Shown here piece after piece: positions 1 through 6,582 of a stretch of DNA of 10,146 nt. The first letter of the stretch is position 1. Each line of letters starts with the position of its first letter. The notes under the pieces were generated by a model. The model was not told where the DNA came from, did no database searches, and saw nothing but the letters and a program-made list of their open reading frames with translations. Source of the stretch: Balneolales bacterium (lineage in GTDB: Bacteria > Bacteroidota > Rhodothermia > Balneolales > Natronogracilivirgulaceae). Location: positions 1-10,146 of the forward strand of contig SKIC01000174.1 of the NCBI GenBank assembly GCA_007116685.1. The letters run 5' to 3'. The position numbers and the translations under genes were made by a program.

Positions 1-27
1 CAAATCGATTTCTTGACTACAGCTCAA

Positions 28-146
28 GCTCCGGAGGAGCGGAATATTGGTAGCCCGGGGTCGAGCGGAGCGATACCCCGGGATAAAAAAGCCGGCTAGC
101 GCAAATGCGCCGGCGAAAAACGAATCGGAGATTAGAACGGACTCCG
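28..146. repeat. REP-like cluster of four hairpins
   Basis: Four inverted repeats sit in tandem. GCTCC/GGAGC is at 28-32 and 36-40 with a GGA loop. CCCGGGGT/ACCCCGGG is at 54-61 and 75-82, a perfect 8-bp stem with a 13-nt loop. GCCG..GCGCA pairs with TGCGC..CGGC across 91-114, with a 4-nt bulge at 95-98. CGGAG/CTCCG is at 126-130 and 142-146. The GC content is well above that of the neighbouring genes. Such palindromes with TAGCCCGGGG-type stems resemble dispersed REP-like intergenic repeats known in many Bacteroidota genomes. That resemblance is from memory and only one copy is visible here, so dispersal is inferred. A complex terminator for the minus-strand genes is less likely, because no U-tract follows. 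Confidence 0.55.
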
Positions 147-170
147 GCTCGGAATGAAATGGGGATTTTG

Positions 171-198
171 TCGAATGTCGAATGTCGAACGTTGAACG
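171..198. repeat. Tandem 7-bp repeat, four units
   Basis: Four consecutive heptamers are visible: TCGAATG (171-177), TCGAATG (178-184), TCGAACG (185-191) and TTGAACG (192-198). Drift is progressive: the first two units are identical, and each later unit differs from the one before it by a single base. The array lies 80 bp beyond the stop codon of the minus-strand beta-barrel gene and next to the hairpin cluster. The heptamer length is not a multiple of three and the array is outside any gene. It may be slippage-generated noise or the tail of the adjacent repeat element; no function is evident. Confidence 0.75.
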
Positions 199-280
199 TG
201 ATTTTTGGGGATAGGTGATACGGGTTTGTAGAAAGTTACGCCACTACGGGTGGTTTTTAGAGATAGCCAATATTGATCTC

Positions 281-1378
281 TCAATGCCGACGAATTTGTG
301 CACCCGAATAATAATTTCTGATTTGTGGGACGTACAATCTGGCTTCCGCTACAGATCTAAAATTTCCGAAATGAACCGTAAATCCCTGGTTATCGGCAAG
401 GAGGAAAACTTCGAGATCGAGTTCGCCGTGTAATTGGGATACGATGCGATTGGCAACTTCTTTTTGCCGTTCTAATTCTTCAAGATTACGAGCATATTCT
501 ACAGCGATAGTAATTCCGTCCAGATTGCGTCTGACGCCAAGGCGAATCCATTCAGCGGGTCTGTCGTCGATTTCTTCCGGTTCAATATCTTCCGGCTCAG
601 GACGATCAGGATCAGGAACATAACTACTTACCAAATCAGAGAAGGGACGCTCCTCAACTTGTCGGGCAGTTCTGCGGAACGTATATCGAATTCCGCCACG
701 AGCACTCACGATTTGGTCACGTTGGAAATATCCTTTGGGATCTTCCATTTCCATCCCAAAAAACTCAGGATCATCACCGTGGTATCCATCAATACGATCA
801 GATCCCGTAAATAACCATTCTAATTCAGTAAAAACGGCAATTTCGGGAGTTATGCTAAATTGAAATCCCGTTCCAAAATTTGTGGAAAATGACCATTTTC
901 GATCAAAATTAGGCTCAGTTTCCATCTCCATCAAAGAGCGGAATACTTTGGCATCAAAATGATTATTGGCACCGAGTCCGGTAGTGAGATACCATCCAAA
1001 CCTTCTGTTGATGAGATTGATATCCAAATTTGCAGCAGCATCAAAAACGGTATTTTTAAAATTTAACTGAACAGAATTTTCGGTGAAAAAAATGGTAGAG
1101 TGAGAAAACCGAACGCGGAAGTTAAAAACATTAGAAAGTGGCACATTCAATCCGGCAGCAAAAGAGGTGGCATTGTATTGGGATCGCGGTCCTAAAGGCA
1201 AGCGATTGAATTGTTGATCCATCACCCATAAATGATCAAAATCTCCCATGTAGAAGGGCACACCGGCAGAAAAATCAACCGTTATTCCATCACGCCAGGA
1301 AGGGTTTTCCTGTGCGATGCTATTCTGATAAAAAATCAGAAATAGTAAAAGTGTCAAAAAATTGCGTATAAGCCGCAT
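281..1378 (-). CDS. Exported beta-barrel protein with SPOR-like C-terminus
   Basis: This 365-residue protein begins with a signal peptide (MRLIRNFLTLLLFLIFYQNSIA, split here as a basic start, a hydrophobic core at about 7-17 and likely cleavage after A22). Residues 30-235 alternate polar and hydrophobic residues with many aromatic and Gly positions, for example ITVDFSAGVPFYMGDF, as expected of outer-membrane beta-strands. An acidic Pro/Glu linker follows (254-275, PDPDRPEPEDIEPEEIDD). Residues 287-364 resemble a divergent SPOR fold: GFTVHFGNFRSVAEARLYV matches the second half of the domain, which in true SPOR proteins binds denuded peptidoglycan. The gene starts 14 bp after the stop of the upstream 517-codon gene, so the two are probably co-transcribed. 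No Shine-Dalgarno sequence precedes the ATG at 1378. The exact function is not recognised; the SPOR assignment is moderate. Confidence 0.8.
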   Translation of the reverse strand: MRLIRNFLTLLLFLIFYQNSIAQENPSWRDGITVDFSAGVPFYMGDFDHLWVMDQQFNRLPLGPRSQYNATSFAAGLNVPLSNVFNFRVRFSHSTIFFTENSVQLNFKNTVFDAAANLDINLINRRFGWYLTTGLGANNHFDAKVFRSLMEMETEPNFDRKWSFSTNFGTGFQFSITPEIAVFTELEWLFTGSDRIDGYHGDDPEFFGMEMEDPKGYFQRDQIVSARGGIRYTFRRTARQVEERPFSDLVSSYVPDPDRPEPEDIEPEEIDDRPAEWIRLGVRRNLDGITIAVEYARNLEELERQKEVANRIVSQLHGELDLEVFLLADNQGFTVHFGNFRSVAEARLYVPQIRNYYSGAQIRRH

Positions 1379-1392
1379 TTTTGAGGATTCTG

Positions 1393-2946
1393 TTATTCAC
1401 TGGGTATATATATCAGTGTATAGGAATCAACAAACGTGCCTTGAATCTCGCGCAGTACAGCAATGGTGTCATCGTAGGAATCAAACACTCCAATTCTGAC
1501 TTCATAAAATTGCTGTCTGCGGGTAATGATAACCTGACGCTGAGCATCTTCCAGAATATCACCCATGGCTGCAATGGTCAAATCTCTGGCTCTGCTGGCG
1601 GATATGGGACCAACGGATGCAAAAACCTGGACGTAATACCCCTGAGGTGGAGCCGTGATTGCAATTCCACTTTCGTCAATCATATCTTGAGCAATAGGAT
1701 TTGGCGTAGTTACAATTACAGGCATAGAGGGATCCCATCGAGATAAATCAATTTCACCAAGATCAGCCAGGCGTCTGCGTTCTTCTCGAATTTCTTCCAA
1801 TTCATCAAGCGCACGTTCCGGTTCAAAGTCTCTTTCTTCAGGATCAACAATCCGAACAACGGGCGTTCTTCCTTCCGCAAGTCGGAGGCTGTCTCTAATA
1901 GCGAGTTCCCGCTCACGTTCTTCCTGAAGGCGCCGTTGTTCTTCTTCAAGAGCCAAGCGCTCTTCCTCTTCACGGCGAAGGCGTTCTTCTTCCTCTCGTG
2001 CCAATTCTTCGGCTAGGGCGGCTTCTTCTTGAATTCTGCGTTGTTCAGCAATTAATTCATCTACCGGAATTGGCTCAAATAAATCGGGATCAGTTTTTTC
2101 TAAAGCAATAAAATCTCCACTGGTGTCGAGAGCTTTCGCCTCGGGGATATTTCCTACCCGGACAGGCAAGGTACTTCTGCGAAGAATTTCCATACTCAAT
2201 CCAAATCGAAAACTCATGAATGCATCATTGGATAGTGTGAAATCTGATTCCGGTGGCCTGAAATTATCCAACTGGTCGGTGGTAGTGAGATGGAAACCCG
2301 CTTCTGTAAATAGCGCTGTTCTTTCTGTGATGTGATATTCCATTCCAAATGTGATGGGGATAACCGAGGCGCTAATTCGGGTTCCTGATTCGGTGGATTC
2401 AAAATCTAAAAAGTCGGGATGAGTATTTGGTGCGGGAGATCGAAAATTCAGTAATCCGTATCCGGTTGAGAGATAAGGACGTAAGCGCCCGTTTGGGTTT
2501 CCTTTGAAATCAAGTTTCAATTGAAGTGTGCTGTAGGGCGTTGACATAATGTAGTCCATGTCCTCATCGATGTATCTCAGATTACCGAATTCGAGATTAG
2601 TCCGAAGAAAAATGCGATGTGTTAATCGCAGATTGAGGAAAGCGCCATAGTTAATTTCCCCACCATAACTAGCTGTTGTCGTTTCCGGATCACCATAGGT
2701 AAACGGGTCGCCAAATCTCCAGGGATTATATTCGCCAATATACATTGCCGGTCCACCATAAAAACCCGCTCTGAATTCGTATCGGGTAAGATTACCAATT
2801 TGTGCCTGAACAGCAGATTCCAGACCAATGACAAGAAACGTTAAAACAAGCAGGATTTGAGTAAAACGGCGCAAAAAAGTAGAATTTCTGAGGTGTTTAA
2901 GGACTTCAAAACAATCCCCAATATAAAAAAAAAGCAACTCAGCCAT
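1393..2946 (-). CDS. Outer-membrane beta-barrel with coiled coil and SPOR domain
   Basis: The domains run in this order: a hydrophobic export signal at about residues 25-49 (core ILLVLTFLVIG, cleavage near AVQA), a beta-barrel-like region at 57-254 with Gly/aromatic strands, a very charged Glu/Arg helix at 296-357, a second short charged helix at 376-396, and a SPOR domain at 436-515 (GYYVQVFASVG at its start, FYEVRIGVFDSYDDTIAVLR in its second half). SPOR domains bind glycan strands lacking stem peptides, so an outer membrane-to-peptidoglycan tether is a reasonable inference. The N-terminus is doubtful. The ATG at 2946 adds 24 unusual residues before the signal peptide; a TTG at 2874 would give a classical signal beginning RRFTQ and a 493-residue protein. 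Neither start has a Shine-Dalgarno sequence. The downstream gene starts 14 bp after the stop and has a similar design. Confidence 0.85.
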   Translation of the reverse strand: MAELLFFYIGDCFEVLKHLRNSTFLRRFTQILLVLTFLVIGLESAVQAQIGNLTRYEFRAGFYGGPAMYIGEYNPWRFGDPFTYGDPETTTASYGGEINYGAFLNLRLTHRIFLRTNLEFGNLRYIDEDMDYIMSTPYSTLQLKLDFKGNPNGRLRPYLSTGYGLLNFRSPAPNTHPDFLDFESTESGTRISASVIPITFGMEYHITERTALFTEAGFHLTTTDQLDNFRPPESDFTLSNDAFMSFRFGLSMEILRRSTLPVRVGNIPEAKALDTSGDFIALEKTDPDLFEPIPVDELIAEQRRIQEEAALAEELAREEEERLRREEEERLALEEEQRRLQEERERELAIRDSLRLAEGRTPVVRIVDPEERDFEPERALDELEEIREERRRLADLGEIDLSRWDPSMPVIVTTPNPIAQDMIDESGIAITAPPQGYYVQVFASVGPISASRARDLTIAAMGDILEDAQRQVIITRRQQFYEVRIGVFDSYDDTIAVLREIQGTFVDSYTLIYIPSE

Positions 2947-3000
2947 TGAGAAAATGTGGCTTGATTTTCGGGCACTTGTGAAACCTCAACTAAGCTAACC

Positions 3001-3208
3001 TCGGGCTGCCGCAATCAATAAAGAGGCAAAGTCTTTTAAAAGGTAAGAGCATGGTCCACGAGAAAAACCAAATAGAAAAGCGAGGCTGTCCGCATCGTAG
3101 AAGAACGAAACACGTTTCGGACAGCCGCATTTTATCCACATCTAATCGAAGAAATCAATTGTGCAGCATTATATAAATCTAGCTTTCTACAATATGGCGG
3201 CAGCCCGA
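3001..3208. repeat. Degraded 208-bp concentric inverted repeat
   Basis: The outer arms are a perfect 12-bp inverted repeat: TCGGGCTGCCGC at 3001-3012 and its reverse complement GCGGCAGCCCGA at 3197-3208. The inner arms are GGCTGTCCG (3084-3092) and CGGACAGCC (3118-3126). The centres of the two pairs are 3104.5 and 3105, so they share an axis. Flanks of the inner stem also match loosely (AGAAAAGCGAGGCTGT against GATAAAATGCGGCTGT in the opposite orientation), while the rest has diverged. No target-site duplication is apparent next to 3001 or 3208. This suggests a decayed foldback or MITE-like element, or the meeting of two insertion-sequence ends; this is inference. Confidence 0.5.
3084..3126. 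repeat. Strong 9-bp stem-loop between divergent genes
   Basis: GGCTGTCCG and CGGACAGCC form a perfect 9-bp stem around a 25-nt loop. The loop can fold again through AACG (3104-3107) with CGTT (3113-3116). No U-tract adjoins the stem on either strand: GCATTTTA follows on plus and TCGCTTTTC on minus. It also lies upstream of both neighbouring genes, so a simple terminator for them is unlikely. GGCTGTC-type ends occur on some insertion sequences, which would fit the view that this is a transposon remnant; that is inference. Confidence 0.5.
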
Positions 3209-3317
3209 TGTTTTGTTACGTTGGGCAATCTGCTATTTTCACTGTTTGAAATTTACTTCTTATGGAATCATTTTAGACCGAAAACTGCTGATTATATAGA
3301 CAGACAATCAATTAAAT

Positions 3318-3322
3318 AGGAG
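3318..3322 (+). promoter_or_regulatory. Shine-Dalgarno site of the SDR gene
   Basis: AGGAG lies three bases before the ATG at 3326. It is one of only two clear ribosome binding sites in the window and it marks the first gene of the four-gene cluster. The spacing is a little short. Confidence 0.6.
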
Positions 3323-3325
3323 TTT

Positions 3326-4072
3326 ATGAATTACTACATCATAACAGGCGCATCTCGTGGAATAGGGTTTCACCTCGCAAATCAACTTGGAGGAGAAAAT
3401 GCTACTTTATTTTTACTAGCTCGTAGCGAAATGCGCGAACAAGCACATCAATTGAGGGAAAAAGGCACAACAGTCCATACTTTTCATGCAGATTTAAGCA
3501 GACCTGAGGGCTTAACGCCTTTGATTCAGGATATCTTCCGTAAAATCAATCCAAACGATACTGAAGACGTGGTATTAATTAATAACGCAGGTATGCTATC
3601 CCCAATGGGACCCATTGGAAAGCATGATCCCGATACGTTTTTGGCAAATCTACAGGTTAATTTCAGTTCGGCAGTCATGATGTGCCATTTATTCATTCAA
3701 CAAGTGCAAGATTGGTCTTGCAGAAAGCGTATTTTAAATGTCTCTTCCGGTGCAGCGAATCGTCCTTATCCGGGATGGTCGCATTATTGTAGTACCAAAG
3801 CCGGACTGAATATGTTTACTTCCTGCATACACGAAGAGCAGAAAAAAATGAAGAACGCTGTAGAAGCAGCGGCTTATAATCCGGGCAGAACTGATACTCA
3901 AATGCAAGATGAGATTCGTAAACAAGACGCTCAGGATTTTCCTTTTGTGCAAAGTTTTGTCGATGCAAAAAAAGACGGCGCGCTAAATTCTCCCAAAGAC
4001 GTAGCCGAGCACATGATTAAAATGCTAAAAGCAGAAGCGTATCCATCCGGAGAAATAATCCCATTTCGATGA
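3326..4072 (+). CDS. Short-chain dehydrogenase, YueD / sepiapterin-reductase-like
   Basis: A 248-residue NAD(P)-dependent Rossmann-fold oxidoreductase of the classical SDR family. Visible motifs are the cofactor loop TGASRGIG near residues 7-14, NNAG near 86-89, the catalytic Ser in NVSSGAA and the catalytic pair YCSTK. The arrangement SSGAANRPYPGWSHYCSTKAG and a PGRTDTQMQ segment resemble Bacillus YueD, a benzil reductase related to sepiapterin reductases (recalled, not searched). The natural substrate is probably a carbonyl compound but cannot be read from the sequence. AGGAG precedes the ATG. The stop overlaps the aroE start by four bases (ATGA), so the two are translationally coupled. Length and motifs are complete, with no sign of decay. 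Confidence 0.9.
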   Translation: MNYYIITGASRGIGFHLANQLGGENATLFLLARSEMREQAHQLREKGTTVHTFHADLSRPEGLTPLIQDIFRKINPNDTEDVVLINNAGMLSPMGPIGKHDPDTFLANLQVNFSSAVMMCHLFIQQVQDWSCRKRILNVSSGAANRPYPGWSHYCSTKAGLNMFTSCIHEEQKKMKNAVEAAAYNPGRTDTQMQDEIRKQDAQDFPFVQSFVDAKKDGALNSPKDVAEHMIKMLKAEAYPSGEIIPFR

Positions 4073-4944
4073 AAATAAACTCTTTTTTACAAAGCGCTTT
4101 ACCTGAGCAGCCATTTTATGCCTTGTTTGGAAATCCTGTGGGGCACAGTATGTCTCCGCTCATCCACAACAGGGCACTGCAATTTCATAGTTTGAGAGGT
4201 TCGTATCATGCTATTGAGGTTGCAAAAGACCAAATCCAACTAATCGAGAAGGTTGTAAGGCACCCAAATTTCAAAGGAGCCAATGTTACCATTCCTTATA
4301 AGCAGGATATTCAACAGTTTTTGAATCAAATCTCCGAGACATCTCAACAAATAGGAGCTGTGAATACCGTTGTGAGGTCCGGGGATGCACTTTTGGGATA
4401 CAACACAGATGTGGATGGATTCATCCAGCCCTTGAAACTAAAAAGCGATAGTTATAAGGGTGAATCGGCCGTGATTTTTGGAGCCGGTGGTGCAGCTAAG
4501 GCCGTTGTATACGGCTTATTGCAATTGGGATTTGATTCCGTTTGTGTAGTCAGCCGAAATCCTCAGAAATTGAATGAAAATGCCTGGTTTTCTGATGGGC
4601 GCCTTTTCTTCAAATCCTATCAGGAAATAGAAAATGAACTCCAAAATGCAAAATTAATCGTAAATACGACTCCTTTGGGAATGCATCCGAATATTTCCGA
4701 ATCTCCATTTCCTACGGAGTCTGCTGTGAGTCTAAAGGATAAAATCTGTTACGATATCGTTTACAATCCTCTCAAAACTAGATTTTTAATGGATGCAGAA
4801 GAACAGGGAGCCGAAATCATAGATGGATTGGGAATGTTCGTAGGGCAGGCTTCGGTTGCATTCAAACTGTGGACAGGCTTCAATTTTCCTGATCACGAGA
4901 TTTATCACCTTCTCAAAGCAAAAATCACAGCAAAAAATGGCTGA
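4069..4944 (+). CDS. aroE: Shikimate dehydrogenase
   Basis: AroE reduces 3-dehydroshikimate to shikimate with NADPH in the cytoplasm, the fourth step toward chorismate and aromatic amino acids. All hallmarks are present in 291 residues. The shikimate-binding serines S27 and S29 lie in GNPVGHSMSP, the catalytic Lys is K78 in NVTIPYK, N99 is in GAVNT, and the catalytic Asp is D114 in YNTDVDG. The dinucleotide loop GAGGAAKA is at 138-145 and SRN at 162-164 sits where the NADP-phosphate-binding NRT motif usually lies. VNTTPLGM and GMFVGQA (with Q260) are also present. The start overlaps the SDR stop by four bases with no close Shine-Dalgarno sequence, suggesting reinitiation. The 3' end overlaps the start of the next gene by eight bases. 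The substitution of SRN for NRT is mild; NADP use is still expected. Confidence 0.97.
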   Translation: MKINSFLQSALPEQPFYALFGNPVGHSMSPLIHNRALQFHSLRGSYHAIEVAKDQIQLIEKVVRHPNFKGANVTIPYKQDIQQFLNQISETSQQIGAVNTVVRSGDALLGYNTDVDGFIQPLKLKSDSYKGESAVIFGAGGAAKAVVYGLLQLGFDSVCVVSRNPQKLNENAWFSDGRLFFKSYQEIENELQNAKLIVNTTPLGMHPNISESPFPTESAVSLKDKICYDIVYNPLKTRFLMDAEEQGAEIIDGLGMFVGQASVAFKLWTGFNFPDHEIYHLLKAKITAKNG

Positions 4945-5680
4945 TATTTCACTACTTCGACCGCAAATCTGGAAAGACAACCCGAAAATTACGGCGGCTG
5001 TTACAACAGCAAATGAGGATATTATTACCGGTGGTACTATCGATGGTCTGAATATGTCGGTCAGATTGGAAGGAAATGCTGATAGAGTGATGCGTTACCG
5101 AAAAATGGTGATGCAGGGTTTGGGCTTACAGGATGCCGGATTGGCGACGGGCGTTCAGGTTCACAGCTCCAATATCGCAATTGTCGAGCAACCGGGAGAA
5201 TATGCTGATACTGATGGCCTCATCACAAAAGAGAAAAATCTTTGTCTGGGAATTCTCGTCGCGGATTGTGCTGCTATTTTGATTTCAGACGAAAAAAACG
5301 GTGTAATTGCTGCATTACACGCAGGTTGGCGCGGGGCGGTTTCAAATATAGTTCCTGATGCTATTGAGGTGATGATTTCGTTGGGTGCAAATCCCCAAAG
5401 CATGAAAGCTTATGTGAGCCCTTGTCTGAGTCTGAAAAATTTCGAAGTCGGGGAAGAAGTAGCAGAGCAGTTTCCTGAGGATTGTGTAGACCGTGAATCA
5501 TTTTCAAAACCCCACGTTGATTTAAAGAAATTCATACGTTCTCAAATGGAAAACGATGGAATTCTGCCTGAATCCATCACAATCGATGACCGTTGCACAA
5601 TTTCTGATACGAGTTTGTATTCCTACCGTCGCCAAAAACAAAACAGCGGACGCATGATGGCTTTGATTTGTCAGAAGTAA
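4937..5680 (+). CDS. pgeF: Laccase-domain purine nucleosidase / peptidoglycan editing factor
   Basis: Member of the YfiH/PgeF/FAMIN family (DUF152, once called polyphenol oxidase). Characterised members act on purine nucleosides by phosphorolysis and deamination, and Escherichia coli PgeF prevents wrong UDP-MurNAc-peptide incorporation; which role dominates here is unknown. The zinc-site motifs are intact: H76 in GVQVHSS, C111 in VADCAAIL and H128 in AALHAGWRG. The C-terminal SYRRQKQNSGRMM matches the conserved ending. I start at the ATG at 4937, giving 247 residues beginning MADISLL. A longer in-frame start at 4856 would lie inside aroE and add 27 residues unlike the family. The chosen start overlaps aroE by eight bases. 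The segment SPCLSLKNFEVG is the usual GPxIG..YEVG region with an SPC variant. Confidence 0.93.
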   Translation: MADISLLRPQIWKDNPKITAAVTTANEDIITGGTIDGLNMSVRLEGNADRVMRYRKMVMQGLGLQDAGLATGVQVHSSNIAIVEQPGEYADTDGLITKEKNLCLGILVADCAAILISDEKNGVIAALHAGWRGAVSNIVPDAIEVMISLGANPQSMKAYVSPCLSLKNFEVGEEVAEQFPEDCVDRESFSKPHVDLKKFIRSQMENDGILPESITIDDRCTISDTSLYSYRRQKQNSGRMMALICQK

Positions 5681-5681
5681 G

Positions 5682-6581
5682 ATGAGAGTTTCCTACCACG
5701 CTGGCTATTATGCGGACATCAACGAAGATCACGTTTTCCCAATGAGGAAATTTGAGGGACTGCACGATTATTTGCTGGAAAAAGGAATCGTGAAGCCATC
5801 GGAAGTGATTCATCCTCAAGAAGCGGGTTATAATAGCCTCAGAACAGTCCACACGCCACGTTATTTGGATGCCATTTTTAACGGAAATTTGGAGAGAAAA
5901 GAAGCTCGCCGTTTGGGATTGCCCTGGTCGTACTCGCTTGCAAGGCGCTCTCGATTGGCAGTGCAGGGAACCATCAATGCCGGCTTAATGGCTTTACAAG
6001 ATGGATTAGCCGGAAACCTGGCTGGAGGCACGCATCACGCATTTCCTGACAATGGGGAAGGTTTTTGCGTATTTAACGATGTGGCTGTAGCAATAAAAAT
6101 GTTGAAGCAATCCATGTGGGTTAAAAAAGTGATGGTCATCGACTGCGATGTGCACCAGGGAAATGGCACCGCTGAGATTTTCAAGGATGATCCAGACGTT
6201 TTTACTTTCTCCATACACGGCGAAAAAAACTTCCCCTTTCGAAAACCACCATCCTCACTTGATATTGGTCTGCCTGATAAAACAGGGGATGAAGAGTATC
6301 TGACAATTTTATCAGACACCTTAACCCGCATACTGTCTGAATTTCAACCCGATTTAGTCTTTTATCTCGGAGGAATAGATCCCCTGGAAACCGATCGTTT
6401 TGGTCGATTGTCGTTAAGCTTGAATGGATTAGAAAAGCGGGAAGAAGTAGCCATAGAAGCTGTAACTCGTAAAGATATTCCCTTAGTATTATTACTCAGC
6501 GGGGGATATGCCCCCTCGGTACATGAAACTGTAATAGCCCATTCAAAAATGTTTCAAGTAGCAAAAAGGCTGGGCTGGTGA
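5682..6581 (+). CDS. Histone deacetylase superfamily zinc hydrolase
   Basis: A 299-residue arginase/deacetylase-fold enzyme (AcuC/HDAC, COG0123 type). The catalytic tandem histidines are H118-H119 in GGTHHAFPDNGEGFCVFND. Zinc ligands are D156 and H158 in IDCDVHQGNGT and D233 in GGIDPLETDRFGRL, and the transition-state tyrosine is Y276 in LLSGGYAPS. The set is complete, so activity is expected. The GGTHHAFPD...DVHQGNG pattern is that of the bacterial group near class IV (HDAC11-like) enzymes. Substrates of this group may be acylated lysines, polyamines or small amides, and cannot be chosen from sequence. It begins one base after the pgeF stop, so it is very likely translated from the same message. 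A hairpin region and a 223-bp gap follow. Confidence 0.93.
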   Translation: MRVSYHAGYYADINEDHVFPMRKFEGLHDYLLEKGIVKPSEVIHPQEAGYNSLRTVHTPRYLDAIFNGNLERKEARRLGLPWSYSLARRSRLAVQGTINAGLMALQDGLAGNLAGGTHHAFPDNGEGFCVFNDVAVAIKMLKQSMWVKKVMVIDCDVHQGNGTAEIFKDDPDVFTFSIHGEKNFPFRKPPSSLDIGLPDKTGDEEYLTILSDTLTRILSEFQPDLVFYLGGIDPLETDRFGRLSLSLNGLEKREEVAIEAVTRKDIPLVLLLSGGYAPSVHETVIAHSKMFQVAKRLGW

Positions 6582-6582
6582 G

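Larger units (their letters stand above)
1..280. other. Gene-free region with hairpin and heptamer repeats
   Basis: No convincing coding region is visible. A small plus-strand reading frame beginning at 215 overlaps the end of the outer-membrane gene and has no recognisable content. The first 150 bases are GC-rich and hold four hairpins; a run of 7-bp repeats follows at 171-198, then plain sequence. A weak hairpin at 241-253 (CCAC/GTGG, loop TACGG) is followed by TTTTT on the plus strand, but no plus-strand gene precedes it in the window. On the minus strand it lies just beyond the stop codon at 281-283 but lacks the U-tract expected of a terminator in that direction. Confidence 0.6.
2947..3325. 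other. Divergent intergenic region, 379 bp
   Basis: The region separates the minus-strand beta-barrel operon from the plus-strand SDR-aroE cluster, so promoters for both should lie here. It contains a concentric pair of inverted repeats (described separately) and an AT-rich last 120 bp. A weak plus-strand promoter candidate is TTGAAA (3246-3251) with CATTTT (3269-3274) 17 nt later; TATATA at 3293-3298 is another possible -10. Neither is strong, and promoter consensus differs in Bacteroidota-like organisms, so I do not call a promoter. No tRNA-like or riboswitch-like fold was recognised. Confidence 0.5.

Noticed and set aside
241..253. Terminator hairpin followed by TTTTT
   Set aside because: The stem is only 4 bp and it points on the plus strand, where no gene precedes it in the window.
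1716..1973. Minus-strand ORF within the coiled-coil coding region
   Set aside because: It is a frame shadow of the Glu/Arg-rich repeat-like codons of the SPOR protein gene and has no independent support.
3084..3126. Intrinsic terminator
   Set aside because: It lies upstream of both flanking genes, has a 25-nt loop, and neither side has a clear U-tract.
3051..3176. Possible 41-codon plus-strand ORF preceded by AAGG
   Set aside because: It spans the inner hairpin, has no recognisable composition or motif, and is better explained as chance within the palindromic element.
3246..3274. Sigma-70 promoter TTGAAA-17-CATTTT for the SDR cluster
   Set aside because: The -10 match is poor and the organism probably uses a different consensus, so it is only mentioned as a candidate.
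4856..4936. Longer in-frame start for pgeF, 27 codons upstream
   Set aside because: It would lie deep inside aroE and add residues unlike the family. The ATG at 4937 gives the normal PgeF length with an 8-bp overlap.
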